This document shows, one piece after another, positions 17,381 to 27,076 of a stretch of 64,000 nucleotides of DNA (its first letter is position 1; each line of letters starts with the position of its first letter). The notes below the pieces were generated by a model. It was not told the DNA's origin. It worked only from the letters and a program-made list of their open reading frames with translations, and made no database searches. The position numbers and the translations under genes are program-made. Origin of the DNA: an uncultured Dorea sp. (GTDB taxonomy: Bacteria > Bacillota > Clostridia > Lachnospirales > Lachnospiraceae). Location of the stretch: NCBI GenBank assembly GCA_900550865.1, contig URTM01000007.1:24977-88976 (forward strand), in the 5' to 3' direction.

Positions 17381-19128
17381 TATCTGTCACCTTCCTTTAC
17401 TAACTCAATCGCGTCAAATTTACACAGGCTTGCACAAAGTCCGCATCCTGTACACATCGTATCATCGATAGAAACGGTACCGTCTGCATTCTTTGTCATA
17501 GCCGGACATCCCGGTTTCATACACATTCCGCATTTTTTGCATTTGTCTGTGTGCGTCTGATACAACGGTTTCTTCGATTTATCCAAAAGAACGCAAGGTG
17601 TCTTTGTAATGATCACAGATACTTCATCTTTTGCGATTTCCTCTTTCACTGCTTTCTCTACTGCCTGGATATCTCTTGCGTTGACTTCTACAACATTCTT
17701 CACACCGATCGCGCGGCACAAAGCAGGAATGTCGATTGCATAGGTCGGATCTCCCTGAAGGGTCTTTCCGGTTGCTGCATGATCCTGATGACCGGTCATA
17801 CCGGTTGTAGAGTTATCTAAGATGATGACTGTTCCGGTTGCCTTGTTGTACATCATATTCATAAGCGAATTGACGCCGGTATGTAAGAATGTAGAATCAC
17901 CGATCACTGCTACCCAGTTCTTGATATATTCTTTTCCTTTTGCTTTTTCCATTCCATGAAGGCTTGAGATACTTGCACCCATACAGATCGTTGTATCCAC
18001 AACACTAAGTGGTGCAACTGCTCCCAGTGTATAACATCCGATATCACCTGCTGCATGGATCTTTAACTTATTCAGTACATAGTACACACCTCTGTGTGGA
18101 CATCCAGGACATAAGATCGGTGGTCTTCCAGGTGCCTCTGCCGGTTTGCTGATTTCAAGATCCTCTTTCAGAATTGCCTGACGGATCATGTTCGCACTGT
18201 ATTCTCCCTGTACTGTGAAGATTTCTTTACCAATTGCCTTGATTCCCCAGGATTTTACCTGTGTCTCAATGACCGGATCCAGTTCTTCTACAATATATAA
18301 TGTATCTACTTTTGAAGCGAAGTCCTCGATGAGTTTTCTCGGAAGCGGATTTACCATTCCAAGTTTTAATACAGATGCTTTCGGAAGTGCTTCTTTTACA
18401 TACTGATAAGGAATTCCACTTGTGATCACACCGATCTTTGTATCATTCATCTCCACTCTGTTGATTGGAAGTGTGTTGGCTGCCTCTGCAAGTTCCAGGT
18501 TACGTTTTTCGATCTCTACGTGACGGAGTTTTGCATTTCCCGGCATCATGACGTTCTTGCGGATATTCTTCTCGTATGGTTTATCTTCGATTTCTTTCCG
18601 TTCATTTAATTCTACAAGTCCCTGTGAATGTGCAAGTCTTGTAGTTGTACGGTATACAAACGGACGGTCAAACTGTTCACTTAAGTCAAATGCGATCTTA
18701 ATGAATTCTTTTGCCTCTGCACTGTCTGACGGTTCGATCACCGGAAGCTGTGCCGCACGTGCGACCATTCTGGTGTCCTGTTCGTTCTGAGAGCTGTAAA
18801 GTCCCGGATCGTCGGCAACAACGATTACAAGTCCTCCGTTCACTCCCATGTAAGATACGGTATATGTAGGGTCTGCTGCCACGTTAAATCCTACATGCTT
18901 CATACAGGACATGGCACGTACTCCTGCTACGGATGCACCGATTGCAACTTCTGTTGCTACTTTTTCATTTGGTGACCATTCGCAGTATAAACTGTCTTTA
19001 TATTTGACCAGATTCTCACTGATCTCTGTACTCGGCGTACCAGGATATGCTGCCGATACCTTTACTCCGGCCTCATATGCACCTCTGGCAATCGCCTCGT
19101 TTCCAAGCATAATTACTTTTTCTGACAT
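17380..19128 (-). CDS. iorA: Indolepyruvate:ferredoxin oxidoreductase, alpha subunit
   Basis: 582 residues from the start at 19128 (MSEKVIMLGNEAIARG); an upstream in-frame ATG at 19194 would run through the promoter. The order is pyrimidine-binding/alpha domain, then the TPP-binding domain (GDSTFLHTGVNSL, about 415), then two 4Fe-4S clusters at the C-terminus (CKKCGMCMKPGC and CTGCGLCASLC). The enzyme ferments aromatic amino acids and is oxygen-sensitive, which points to an anaerobe. It leads the iorA-iorB-paaK-ACT unit. Confidence 0.93.
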   Translation of the reverse strand: MSEKVIMLGNEAIARGAYEAGVKVSAAYPGTPSTEISENLVKYKDSLYCEWSPNEKVATEVAIGASVAGVRAMSCMKHVGFNVAADPTYTVSYMGVNGGLVIVVADDPGLYSSQNEQDTRMVARAAQLPVIEPSDSAEAKEFIKIAFDLSEQFDRPFVYRTTTRLAHSQGLVELNERKEIEDKPYEKNIRKNVMMPGNAKLRHVEIEKRNLELAEAANTLPINRVEMNDTKIGVITSGIPYQYVKEALPKASVLKLGMVNPLPRKLIEDFASKVDTLYIVEELDPVIETQVKSWGIKAIGKEIFTVQGEYSANMIRQAILKEDLEISKPAEAPGRPPILCPGCPHRGVYYVLNKLKIHAAGDIGCYTLGAVAPLSVVDTTICMGASISSLHGMEKAKGKEYIKNWVAVIGDSTFLHTGVNSLMNMMYNKATGTVIILDNSTTGMTGHQDHAATGKTLQGDPTYAIDIPALCRAIGVKNVVEVNARDIQAVEKAVKEEIAKDEVSVIITKTPCVLLDKSKKPLYQTHTDKCKKCGMCMKPGCPAMTKNADGTVSIDDTMCTGCGLCASLCKFDAIELVKEGDR

Positions 19129-19182
19129 ACTTCTTTTCCATCCTTTCGTGTAAGCGGCATTCCATTTACGCCACCTTGTAAT

Positions 19183-19210
19183 AGTATAACACAATGCTTT
19201 CGCGAGTTAA
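19183..19210 (-). promoter_or_regulatory. Possible promoter of the ior operon
   Basis: On the minus strand TTAACT (19210-19205), a 16-bp spacer and TATACT (19188-19183) stand about 55 bp before the iorA start. The region also contains an 8-bp inverted repeat, AATGCTTT/AAAGCATT (19193-19216), overlapping the -35 and spacer. That repeat could be a weak terminator of the upstream gene or an operator. Confidence 0.5.
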
Positions 19211-19238
19211 AGCATTAATTTGGCAGAAACATGGTTTT

Positions 19239-19715
19239 TTATATATGTTTCTTGCAGCTATACTCATTCAGGTCTATACGAATGATTGCTACCGCTTTTT
19301 CAAGATTTGGATTTTTCTGGAATTCATCAAATGTTCTGCCGGTCTGGTGCTTCATGATAACATTCAGGGCCTTTAGCTTTTCTCTTGGATTATCGATAAT
19401 ACTTGCAGTTCCTTTTCCGATGATACTTGCATAGTAATAACTGTACTGACATGCGGTATCTCCTTCCACCAGTTCATGTCTGTAATCAATTTCAACTCCG
19501 ACATTTGCATTTTTTCTGATCAGATCGATCTTTTTTCCTTCTCTTGCACCATGGATATAAAGGATCACTTTTCCTTCTTTCCTTACGTATCCATAGTTCA
19601 CCGGCACAATATACGGCCCGTTCTCATCCATGATCCCGATTCTGCACACCTTACATTCATCAAAAATCTGTTGGATTTCTTCCATCTCTGTTACTTCTCT
19701 GTCTTTTCTTCTCAT
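19239..19715 (-). CDS. Pyridoxamine 5'-phosphate oxidase-like (NimA-type) flavin-binding protein
   Basis: 158 residues from the ATG at 19715, which has GAGGG 7 bp upstream (another ATG lies 2 codons earlier). The N-terminal MRRKDREV and the beta-rich segment with CRIGIMDENGPYIVPVNYGY are typical of the split-barrel flavin-binding family that includes nitroimidazole-resistance protein NimA. Such proteins bind FMN, F420 or heme-like cofactors; the reaction is unknown. It is upstream of the ior operon and separated from it by an inverted repeat. Confidence 0.85.
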   Translation of the reverse strand: MRRKDREVTEMEEIQQIFDECKVCRIGIMDENGPYIVPVNYGYVRKEGKVILYIHGAREGKKIDLIRKNANVGVEIDYRHELVEGDTACQYSYYYASIIGKGTASIIDNPREKLKALNVIMKHQTGRTFDEFQKNPNLEKAVAIIRIDLNEYSCKKHI

Positions 19716-19768
19716 CTGCATACCCTCATTTCTGATTTATTCTTTTCCGATTCCTGTCATCATCCGAC

Positions 19769-20341
19769 TTATTCCTTGAAGATAAATACCGGCATCGGCG
19801 GACAGTTCTTCCGGTTATAGTATTCATTGACGATCACGGTATACTCTTTTCCCGGAAGTGCTTTCACATATTCCAGGATTTTCTCTTTCTCTTCAAACCC
19901 GGTATCTCCGCCGCTGTAAATGCACAGGCTCATCATACCACCGTGTTTCAATATGCCAAGGCCTTTTCCGATTGCCTCAATACTGGTCCTGTATGTGGTT
20001 GCAAGATTATGATCGCCTCCCGGAAGATATCCGAAATTAAAGCAGATCACATCTGTACTCTCTTCCATTGCATACCGGTCCATATGCTCATGCCCGTCCA
20101 GGATCAGTTCCGCCTGCTGCTCTTTTCCGTGTATCCTTAGTAATTCTCGCGTCGCATCCAGTGCTTCCTGTTGAATATCAAATGCAAGTACCTTTCCATT
20201 TTCTCCGGCAAGCTCACACAGGAACAAGGTATCATTCCCCTTTCCCATGGTCGCATCAATATAACATCCGCCCGCTTCTGCCTGTGAACGGATGATCTCG
20301 TGACACCAGTATGTGATCTGTGACTGTTTCATTCTTCCCAT
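19769..20341 (-). CDS. Class I SAM-dependent methyltransferase, YtqB/rRNA-methylase family
   Basis: 190 residues. SAM-binding motif I is DATMGKGNDTLFL (about residues 29-41), followed by the acidic end of strand 2 (AFDIQQEAL) and NFGYLPGGDH near 107, the form seen in YtqB. The family was annotated as putative rRNA methylases; B. subtilis YtqB has been linked to tRNA wobble-uridine methylation (MnmM), which is the more likely role here. It lies 37 bp after polC on the same strand. Confidence 0.85.
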   Translation of the reverse strand: MGRMKQSQITYWCHEIIRSQAEAGGCYIDATMGKGNDTLFLCELAGENGKVLAFDIQQEALDATRELLRIHGKEQQAELILDGHEHMDRYAMEESTDVICFNFGYLPGGDHNLATTYRTSIEAIGKGLGILKHGGMMSLCIYSGGDTGFEEKEKILEYVKALPGKEYTVIVNEYYNRKNCPPMPVFIFKE

Positions 20342-20378
20342 CTGTTATCTTTCTCCTGCTTTTTTGCTATCTAGCACT

Positions 20379-23300
20379 CTAAAAATCAAACAATGACAGC
20401 TGGTTCGATGCCGGAAGATCTGCAAGGATCCCAAGCTCTACCATCGTGTCAATAACGGTCTTACTTGCTTTTGTTCTCTGTCTGAAGTCATCCAGTGACA
20501 GATAAGTTCCGTCTTTAGATGCTTCTGCAACTGCCTCGGCAGCTTTTTCTCCCATACCGTCGATACTCGAAAGTGGCGGCATCAGCTTGCCGTTTACGAT
20601 CAGGAACTTTGTCGCCTGTGCTTTGTAGATATCAAGCGGCTCAAATTCGAATCCTCTTGCATACATCTCCTGCACAATCTTCATATCCTTCATCGTATCC
20701 TGTTCTTTTTTACTGAGTGTCGCAGAACGGCGGTTGTAATCATCAATATAGTACTGAAGCTTTTCCTTCCCCTGGCACATGATCTCGTAAGAAAATGCAT
20801 CTGCACGGATTCCAAAATACGCCCCATAATATGCCAGTGGATAATTGATCTTACAGTATGCGATACGGTATGCCATCATAACGTATGCTGCCGCATGCGC
20901 TTTCGGGAACATGTATTTGATCTGTTCACAGGACCAAACATACCAGTCGGGTACATTGTGTTCTGCCATGTCTTTTTTGAACTCCGGCCATTCCTTACAT
21001 TTTCCTTTGGCAACCGTTCCCTTACGGACACGCTCCATAATGGTAAAGGATTCCTCACTGTCCATTCCCTTGTTGATCAGATACGTCATGATATCATCTC
21101 GGGTACAGATTGCAGTAGAAATCGTTGCCTTACCGCTCCGGATCAGTTCCTGGGCATTATTCAGCCATACGTCTGTTCCATGTGACAGCCCGGAGATACG
21201 GATCAGATCCGAGATTGTATTCGGCTTCGTATCCACGACCATCTGGATAACAAAGTCTGTTCCGAATTCCGGGATTCCCAGACATCCGACCGGACATCCG
21301 CCGATATCATCTGGTTTGATCCCAAGTGCCGATGTATCATGGAATAGCGAAATCACCCCCTGATCATCCAACGGAATCTTGGTTGCATCAAAACGATTAT
21401 CCGTCTCATTGTATTCATTGTCCATCGCCGGAGAGCTGATGTATTCCTCCAGCGTCTTGATCATGGTCGGATCATCATGTCCGAGAATATCAAGCTTTAA
21501 CAGGTTGTGATCGATCGAATGGTAATCGAAATGTGTGGTGACGATATCGGTCGTCATGTCATTCGCCGGATGCTGTACCGGTGTAAAGGAGTTGATTTCT
21601 TCTCCCAGCGGAAGTACGATAATTCCTCCAGGATGCTGTCCGGTGCTCCGCCGGATTCCCGTACATCCCTGTACGATACGGTCGATCTCACATTTCCTCT
21701 TGCCCTGTCCGTGTTCTTCATAATAATTCTTGACATAACCGAATGCCGTCTTATCCGCCAGTGTACCAACCGTTCCGGCTCGGAAAGTCTGTCCCGCACC
21801 GAAGATGACTTCTGTATATTTATGCGCATTACTCTGATAATCTCCCGAGAAGTTCAGGTCGATATCCGGCTCTTTGTTTCCTTTAAATCCAAGGAAAGTC
21901 TCGAACGGGATGTCGAAGCCGTCTTTTGTAAGCTTCTCTCCACACACCGGACAGGTCCGGTCCGGCATATCCCATCCGCAGCCTCCGGCAAACTTCCTGA
22001 CTTCTTCCGAATCAAAGTCGCTGTAGTGACATTTTTTACAATAATAATGAGGACTTAACGGGTTAACCTCTGTAATCCCGGCCATGGTCGCTACAAAGGA
22101 AGACCCTACGGAGCCACGGGATCCTACCAGATATCCGTCCTCCACCGACTTCCACACCAGTTTCTGTGCAATGATATACATAACGGCAAATCCGTTGGAT
22201 ATAATAGAATTTAGTTCTCGTTCCAGACGCTCGGTAACGATCTCCGGAAGATCCTCCCCGTACATCGAATGCGCCTTGTTATAACAGATGTCACGCAGCA
22301 TCTTGTCCGAATCCGGGATGACCGGCGGACACTTGTCCGGACGCACCGGTGTGATCTTTTCCACCATTCCGGCAATCTTCACCGGATTCTCGATGACAAT
22401 CTCTCTTGCCTTCGCGGAACCCAGGTATTCGAATTCCTCCAACATCTCATCCGTCGTCCTAAGATACAGTGGCGGCTGACTGTCCGCATCACCGAATCCC
22501 TTTCCTGCCATGATAATCCTTCTGTATACCTCATCCTCCGGATTCATGAAATGCACGTCACAGGTTCCGACAACCGGCTTATTGAACCGTTCGCCAAGTG
22601 CCACGATTCTCCGGTTGATCTCTTTTAATTCTTCCTCGTTCTGTACCTTCGTGATCTTCGGGCTTTCGATCATGAACTGGTTGTTGCCAAGCGGCTGGAT
22701 CTCCAGATAATCATAGAAGTTTACGATCTTTGCGATCCGTTCTTCTGATTTTTCATTCAAGATTGCCTGATAAAGTTCTCCCGCCTCACAGGCGCTTCCC
22801 ACCAGAAGTCCTTCTCTGTATTTTGACAATTCACTCTTTGGAATTCTTGGTCTTCTTGCATAGTATTTCAGATGGGACATCGAGATCAGGGTATACAGAT
22901 TCACACGTCCCACTTCATTCAATGCCAGAATGATCACATGGTATGACGGAAGTTTCCGGACAGCGTCTGCATTGTTCTCGCCAAACTGGTTCAGCTTCGC
23001 CAGATCATAGATTCCTCTGTCCTTTAACATTTCCACAAATTTTACAAAGATTTCAGCCGTTGCCCCGGCGTCATCGACCGCCCGGTGGTGGTTTTCCAGC
23101 GAAATATGCAGTGCATTTGCCACCACATTCAGCTTATACTTTGACAACGTCGGCAGAAGGATACGCGCCATCGACACCGTATCCACCGATGTGAAATCCG
23201 GCTGGATATCCTGATATCTGCAGTTCTGTTCAATAAAACTTACATCAAAAGAGGCATTGTGTGCGACCAGTGCCGCATCTCCTATGAACTCCAGAAATTG

Positions 23301-24911
23301 CGGAAGAACCGTCTTAATATCCGGTGCCCCCATAACCATCTGGTCGGTAATGCTGGTAAGCTGTGTGATCTGGAACGGGATCGGCACTTTCGGATTGACA
23401 AATGTACTGAACTTGTCCGTGATCTCGCCATGTTCTACCTTCACTGCACCGATCTCGATGATCTTATCCTTGATCGGGCTGAACCCGGTTGTCTCCAGGT
23501 CGAAGACTACATACGTATCATCCAGCGACTGTCCTTTTTCATTTACCGCTACATCGGTCAGGTCATCTACCAGATATCCTTCCACACCATAGATAACCTT
23601 GAACGGATCGTCCTTGTCCAGCGTCTCAATATAATGATTGGCATCCGTGAATGCCTGAACCACACCATGATCCGTGACCGCCATCGCCGGATGTCCCCAG
23701 TCATGCGCCTGCTTTAGAAGTGTCGTGACGTCTGTTACTGCATCCATATCGCTCATCTTGGTATGGCAGTGGAGTTCCACTCGTTTCTCCGGTGCAGTAT
23801 CTACTCTCGACTCTGTAAAGTCACTGATCTTCTTGATTCCGACTACCGACTGGATATTCAGTTCCGAATCAAAACGGTCCACCGTTGTCACACCTTTTAA
23901 CTTCAGGAATGCACCGTTCTTGATATCTCCCAGAATATCCGCAAGCTGGTCGTTTCGCACGAACATTTTCACCATGATCGAATCGGTAAAGTCTGTAACT
24001 GCGAACATGATGATCGTCTTCTCATTACGGATCTCTCTGGTCTCCATGCTGATGACTTTACCACGGATCGTGATCTCACCCATCTCGCCTAACACATTCT
24101 GCAGTTCGATCGTCTCATCGTCAAAGTCACGTCCGTAGATCAGGTTCGGATCATCCGTCGCCTTACGTACAAACGAATAGCTGCCTTTTCCAAATGATTT
24201 GCCCTTGAAGCCTCCGGAACTCTTGCCGCTGCTTTTATTGCCGCTTTCTCCACCGGAAGTGCTTTTTGCTGCACTTTTTTCCTCTTTTTTCTCTTCTTTC
24301 TGTTCCTGCGCCTGTGCTTTCTTTGCCCTGACTGCCTCAGACTGTTCGCGGATTGCCTCTACTTCCTGCTCTAATTTGGCTTCGTTATATTTTAACTTAC
24401 TGTCTTTTGCCTTTTCATAAAGGACACGGATCTCCACCGGTCGTTGGAAACGCTCCGCAAATACACCTGTCAGATACTCCGACAGGGAATCTTTCTTTCC
24501 CTGTGCAACAATTGTATCGGTAAGTGTCAGACAGAGGATATTCCCATTTTCAAATTCATAGCTGGCATTCTGCAGCATGTTCCGCTCTACAACGCTCTTC
24601 TGATCCAGCTCCATCAGAAAGCTGTCGTAGTATTCATTCATCAGATTCTCCGGTGTATACTGCTCTGACAGATCATACTGTTCCTGCACCGTCACCTGAA
24701 TATGGCTTCTGGCAAATAACTGCTGCTTCAGCATACGTTCTACTTCGTATATATCCTTTTTCTGGATCAGATGTCTGCTGTAAATGCTGACACGGATGAA
24801 ATCTCTCGTAGAATTCGTGGAAACCTTCGTCACTTCTACGCCCTGAAACATCATCTGAATATCATCTTTTACTTTTAATGTCGGAAATACCTCAAAAAAC
24901 GGCTTACTCAT
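20379..24911 (-). CDS. polC: DNA polymerase III alpha subunit, PolC type
   Basis: 1510 residues, slightly longer than the usual 1430-1450. Domains in order: N-terminal helical and KH-like region (1-165), a charged then Ser/Gly-rich linker (165-248), OB fold (about 278-365), PHP domain (from 379, VELHCHTKMSDMD), DEDD proofreading exonuclease (from 467, YVVFDLETTGF), then the rest of PHP and the polymerase palm with ENNADAVRKL and DIDLNFSGDYQ. A Cys4 zinc site is visible (CKKCHYSDF and CPVCGE). It is the leading-strand replicase of Firmicutes. The start overlaps the ispG stop by 8 bp (ATGAGTAA). The long linker is the only unusual part. Confidence 0.96.
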   Translation of the reverse strand: MSKPFFEVFPTLKVKDDIQMMFQGVEVTKVSTNSTRDFIRVSIYSRHLIQKKDIYEVERMLKQQLFARSHIQVTVQEQYDLSEQYTPENLMNEYYDSFLMELDQKSVVERNMLQNASYEFENGNILCLTLTDTIVAQGKKDSLSEYLTGVFAERFQRPVEIRVLYEKAKDSKLKYNEAKLEQEVEAIREQSEAVRAKKAQAQEQKEEKKEEKSAAKSTSGGESGNKSSGKSSGGFKGKSFGKGSYSFVRKATDDPNLIYGRDFDDETIELQNVLGEMGEITIRGKVISMETREIRNEKTIIMFAVTDFTDSIMVKMFVRNDQLADILGDIKNGAFLKLKGVTTVDRFDSELNIQSVVGIKKISDFTESRVDTAPEKRVELHCHTKMSDMDAVTDVTTLLKQAHDWGHPAMAVTDHGVVQAFTDANHYIETLDKDDPFKVIYGVEGYLVDDLTDVAVNEKGQSLDDTYVVFDLETTGFSPIKDKIIEIGAVKVEHGEITDKFSTFVNPKVPIPFQITQLTSITDQMVMGAPDIKTVLPQFLEFIGDAALVAHNASFDVSFIEQNCRYQDIQPDFTSVDTVSMARILLPTLSKYKLNVVANALHISLENHHRAVDDAGATAEIFVKFVEMLKDRGIYDLAKLNQFGENNADAVRKLPSYHVIILALNEVGRVNLYTLISMSHLKYYARRPRIPKSELSKYREGLLVGSACEAGELYQAILNEKSEERIAKIVNFYDYLEIQPLGNNQFMIESPKITKVQNEEELKEINRRIVALGERFNKPVVGTCDVHFMNPEDEVYRRIIMAGKGFGDADSQPPLYLRTTDEMLEEFEYLGSAKAREIVIENPVKIAGMVEKITPVRPDKCPPVIPDSDKMLRDICYNKAHSMYGEDLPEIVTERLERELNSIISNGFAVMYIIAQKLVWKSVEDGYLVGSRGSVGSSFVATMAGITEVNPLSPHYYCKKCHYSDFDSEEVRKFAGGCGWDMPDRTCPVCGEKLTKDGFDIPFETFLGFKGNKEPDIDLNFSGDYQSNAHKYTEVIFGAGQTFRAGTVGTLADKTAFGYVKNYYEEHGQGKRKCEIDRIVQGCTGIRRSTGQHPGGIIVLPLGEEINSFTPVQHPANDMTTDIVTTHFDYHSIDHNLLKLDILGHDDPTMIKTLEEYISSPAMDNEYNETDNRFDATKIPLDDQGVISLFHDTSALGIKPDDIGGCPVGCLGIPEFGTDFVIQMVVDTKPNTISDLIRISGLSHGTDVWLNNAQELIRSGKATISTAICTRDDIMTYLINKGMDSEESFTIMERVRKGTVAKGKCKEWPEFKKDMAEHNVPDWYVWSCEQIKYMFPKAHAAAYVMMAYRIAYCKINYPLAYYGAYFGIRADAFSYEIMCQGKEKLQYYIDDYNRRSATLSKKEQDTMKDMKIVQEMYARGFEFEPLDIYKAQATKFLIVNGKLMPPLSSIDGMGEKAAEAVAEASKDGTYLSLDDFRQRTKASKTVIDTMVELGILADLPASNQLSLFDF

Positions 24912-25965
24912 TCCAGTGTAACAACTCCTGTCTCAATGTCTCCAATAATTCGTCTTCTTTTACTTTCTTTACGACCTCGCCCTTTTTGATCAGAAGTCCT
25001 TCTCCGATCCCGCCAGCGATTCCGATATCTGCTTCCTTTGCTTCTCCCGGTCCGTTGACCACGCAGCCCATAACGGCAACCTTGATATCCAGCGGGATAT
25101 CAGCCACCATCTCTTCTACTTTATTTGCAAGTCCGATCAGATCAATCTTGGTCCTTCCACAGGTCGGGCAGGATACTACTTCGATTCCACCTTTCCGAAG
25201 TCCCAGCGTCTTTAAGATCAGCTTTGCGGATTTGATCTCTTCTACCGGGTCTCCGGTCAGCGATACACGGATCGTATCACCGATTCCCTGGCTTAAGATC
25301 AGTCCCAGTCCGATGGAAGATTTGATATTACCGGCAAGCAGCGTTCCGGATTCTGTAATTCCGACATGTAACGGATACGGACATACCGGTGCCAGAAGTT
25401 CATGTGCTTTTACACACATCATAACGTCCGATGATTTGATACTCACTACCAGATTGTCATATTCCATCTCTTCGATCATGTGTACTTTATCCAGTGCGCT
25501 TTCTACCAGACCTTCTGCCGTTACGCCGTGGTATTTTTCTACCAGATGTTTCTCCAGCGAACCGCTGTTAACTCCGACACGGATCGGTATATTATATTCT
25601 TTTGCCTTTTCTACCACTGCACGGACTCTTTTTTCATCCCCGATATTGCCCGGATTGATACGGATCTTATCTGCCCCGTTCTCAATTGCTGCAATCGCAA
25701 GGCGGTAGTCAAAATGAATATCTGCTACCAGCGGAATATGTATCTGCTCTTTGATCTTACGGATACTCTCCGCTGCTTCCATCGTCGGAACCGCCACTCG
25801 GATAATATCGCATCCTGCTTTTTCAAGCTTTAAGATCTGTGCCACACAGGCTTCCACGTCTTCCGTCTTCGTGTTCGTCATAGACTGGATTGCGATCTTC
25901 TCCCCGCCGCCGATGCATACATTACCGATCTGTACTTTTTTCGTTTTATTTCTGTAGTTTCCCAT
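24904..25965 (-). CDS. ispG: 4-hydroxy-3-methylbut-2-enyl-diphosphate synthase (flavodoxin)
   Basis: 353 residues from the ATG at 25965 (MGNYRNKTKKVQIGNV), which has CGGAGG 8 bp upstream. It is an iron-sulfur enzyme of the MEP isoprenoid pathway that reduces methylerythritol cyclodiphosphate. The cluster ligands are visible: CPTCGR (about 262), and GCVVNGPGEA with its Cys (about 300). The TIM-barrel part begins GGEKIAIQSMTNTKTEDV. The ispG-polC order is conserved in Clostridia, and the two overlap by 8 bp. Confidence 0.95.
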   Translation of the reverse strand: MGNYRNKTKKVQIGNVCIGGGEKIAIQSMTNTKTEDVEACVAQILKLEKAGCDIIRVAVPTMEAAESIRKIKEQIHIPLVADIHFDYRLAIAAIENGADKIRINPGNIGDEKRVRAVVEKAKEYNIPIRVGVNSGSLEKHLVEKYHGVTAEGLVESALDKVHMIEEMEYDNLVVSIKSSDVMMCVKAHELLAPVCPYPLHVGITESGTLLAGNIKSSIGLGLILSQGIGDTIRVSLTGDPVEEIKSAKLILKTLGLRKGGIEVVSCPTCGRTKIDLIGLANKVEEMVADIPLDIKVAVMGCVVNGPGEAKEADIGIAGGIGEGLLIKKGEVVKKVKEDELLETLRQELLHWNE

Positions 25966-26051
25966 CTGTTTTCCTCCGTTTTTATGATATATAAACCTCT
26001 TTTTTCTGTCTTTCGTCTTCCACATCTGCATTTGTCTCTATAGCAACAAAT

Positions 26052-26080
26052 GCCCCTCTATACCATACATATAGAGGGGC
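26052..26080. terminator. Hairpin after the DUF5640-like gene
   Basis: GCCCCTCTAT (26052-26061) and ATAGAGGGGC (26071-26080) form a perfect 10-bp stem with a 9-base loop directly after the stop of the minus-strand gene at 26089. The minus-strand T tract after it is short (ATTTG), while the plus side has a better one (ATTTTT), so efficiency on the minus strand is uncertain. Confidence 0.65.
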
Positions 26081-26088
26081 TGTCATTT

Positions 26089-26547
26089 TTAATTCTTATT
26101 GAACATCATCTGTTCTCCATATTCACGCTCTGTCAATGTCAGCGTTCCGTCATCAATACTATATTCAAATGTCGTTCCTATGGATTGTACTGCATTTTTC
26201 AACGTCTCCGTTGTATACTGGCCATCCGACTGTTCTGCGATCTCCTGAATCTTCGTATCATCCTGTTGTATGGAGATTGTCTTCGATTCCTTATTCAGTG
26301 TGTACGTCATTGGAACTTCCGTATCTTTTCCTTCTCCCGAAGCCGGAATTATTACCGTCATCTGTCCGTCACGGCCAATCTTCAGACTCATATTACCATC
26401 CTCATCCGCCCAGGATCCTTCTAACGGATTCCCCGTAAACATCTTCATCAGAAGAAATATTGCTACGATTACGATCAGGACAGATGTAACAGCCGTAACG
26501 ACTGTCCATATCTTACTTCTTTTTGCCTCATCATTGTTTGCTATCAT
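26089..26547 (-). CDS. Membrane-anchored protein with beta-rich domain, DUF5640-like
   Basis: 152 residues. One membrane helix (about residues 13-36) anchors the N-terminus, and the outside domain begins GNPLEGSWADEDG and is predicted to be beta-rich, with W and G positions like lipocalin-type calycins or DUF5640. There are no catalytic residues. It stands alone between ispG and a small unknown gene. The family name is a recollection of similar clostridial proteins and is not secure. Confidence 0.6.
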   Translation of the reverse strand: MIANNDEAKRSKIWTVVTAVTSVLIVIVAIFLLMKMFTGNPLEGSWADEDGNMSLKIGRDGQMTVIIPASGEGKDTEVPMTYTLNKESKTISIQQDDTKIQEIAEQSDGQYTTETLKNAVQSIGTTFEYSIDDGTLTLTEREYGEQMMFNKN

Positions 26548-26656
26548 CTATCCATTTCCCTTCTTTTTATTTATGTCTGTTAGCATTCCCTTTACTATAA
26601 ATTATATGTGCTTTTTCTCCTCGTGTCAACGACAGGTCTTTTGTTTCTTCTTTCCT

Positions 26657-26890
26657 TTACTCGTCAATCTCTACAAGCAGGTAGAATCCTCTGTCCGTCT
26701 GCTCGATCTTCTGGATTCTTCCTTTTCTTGATTTGATCCGTTGTCTGGTACGGTAGATTCCCGACATTGCGATTGATGGTTCGACCAGATACGTATACTG
26801 ACCGGTAACGGCACTTCGTTCACTGATCTCTACTTCCTGTCCTTCTGTTACCAGACCCTCTCTTTCCATTTTAAAACGTTCCACACGCAT
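26657..26890 (-). CDS. Small basic protein of unknown function
   Basis: 77 residues from the ATG at 26890, which has AGGAAG 8 bp upstream; the reading frame remains open further upstream, but that part is Cys/Lys-rich and crosses the divergent promoter region. The protein begins MRVERFKMEREGLVTEGQEV and is a mix of short strands and charged residues, ending in LLVEIDE. I do not recognise a family. It diverges from the XRE regulator at 27077, so the two may share the regulatory region containing direct repeats. Confidence 0.5.
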   Translation of the reverse strand: MRVERFKMEREGLVTEGQEVEISERSAVTGQYTYLVEPSIAMSGIYRTRQRIKSRKGRIQKIEQTDRGFYLLVEIDE

Positions 26891-26973
26891 CTTAGATACT
26901 TCCTTTCCCTTTATGCCGCTATCCTTCCGGCACATGTGTTCCTTTTTCTTTCCATTCCCCTTATATTTGTTCC

Positions 26974-27016
26974 GTTTCGACACATAACAGACACGTTTTG
27001 TTGAGTTTCGACACAT
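26974..27016. promoter_or_regulatory. Direct-repeat pair in the divergent promoter region
   Basis: GTTTCGACACAT occurs twice, at 26974-26985 and 27005-27016, in the same orientation with starts exactly 31 bp apart, about three helical turns. A further GTGTT-N9-AACAC (27020-27038) lies beside it. The repeats sit between the small unknown gene (minus) and the XRE regulator (plus). Binding by the XRE protein is inferred from position. Confidence 0.6.
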
Positions 27017-27076
27017 TTCGTGTTCCGAACCGCAACACTTGGTAAAATATAGCAATCACTTCTGGAGGTGTCCGCT

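Noticed and set aside
16817..17560. 247-codon plus-strand frame opposite iorB
   Set aside because: Antisense shadow of well-recognised iorB/iorA; Cys/His-rich and without a ribosome binding site.
20342..20378. Terminator after polC
   Set aside because: TGCT-AGAT-AGCA followed by six A is only a 4-bp stem, too weak to claim.
24878..25708. 276-codon plus-strand frame opposite ispG
   Set aside because: Antisense to ispG, whose cluster motifs and start site are intact; Ser-rich composition reflects the complementary strand.
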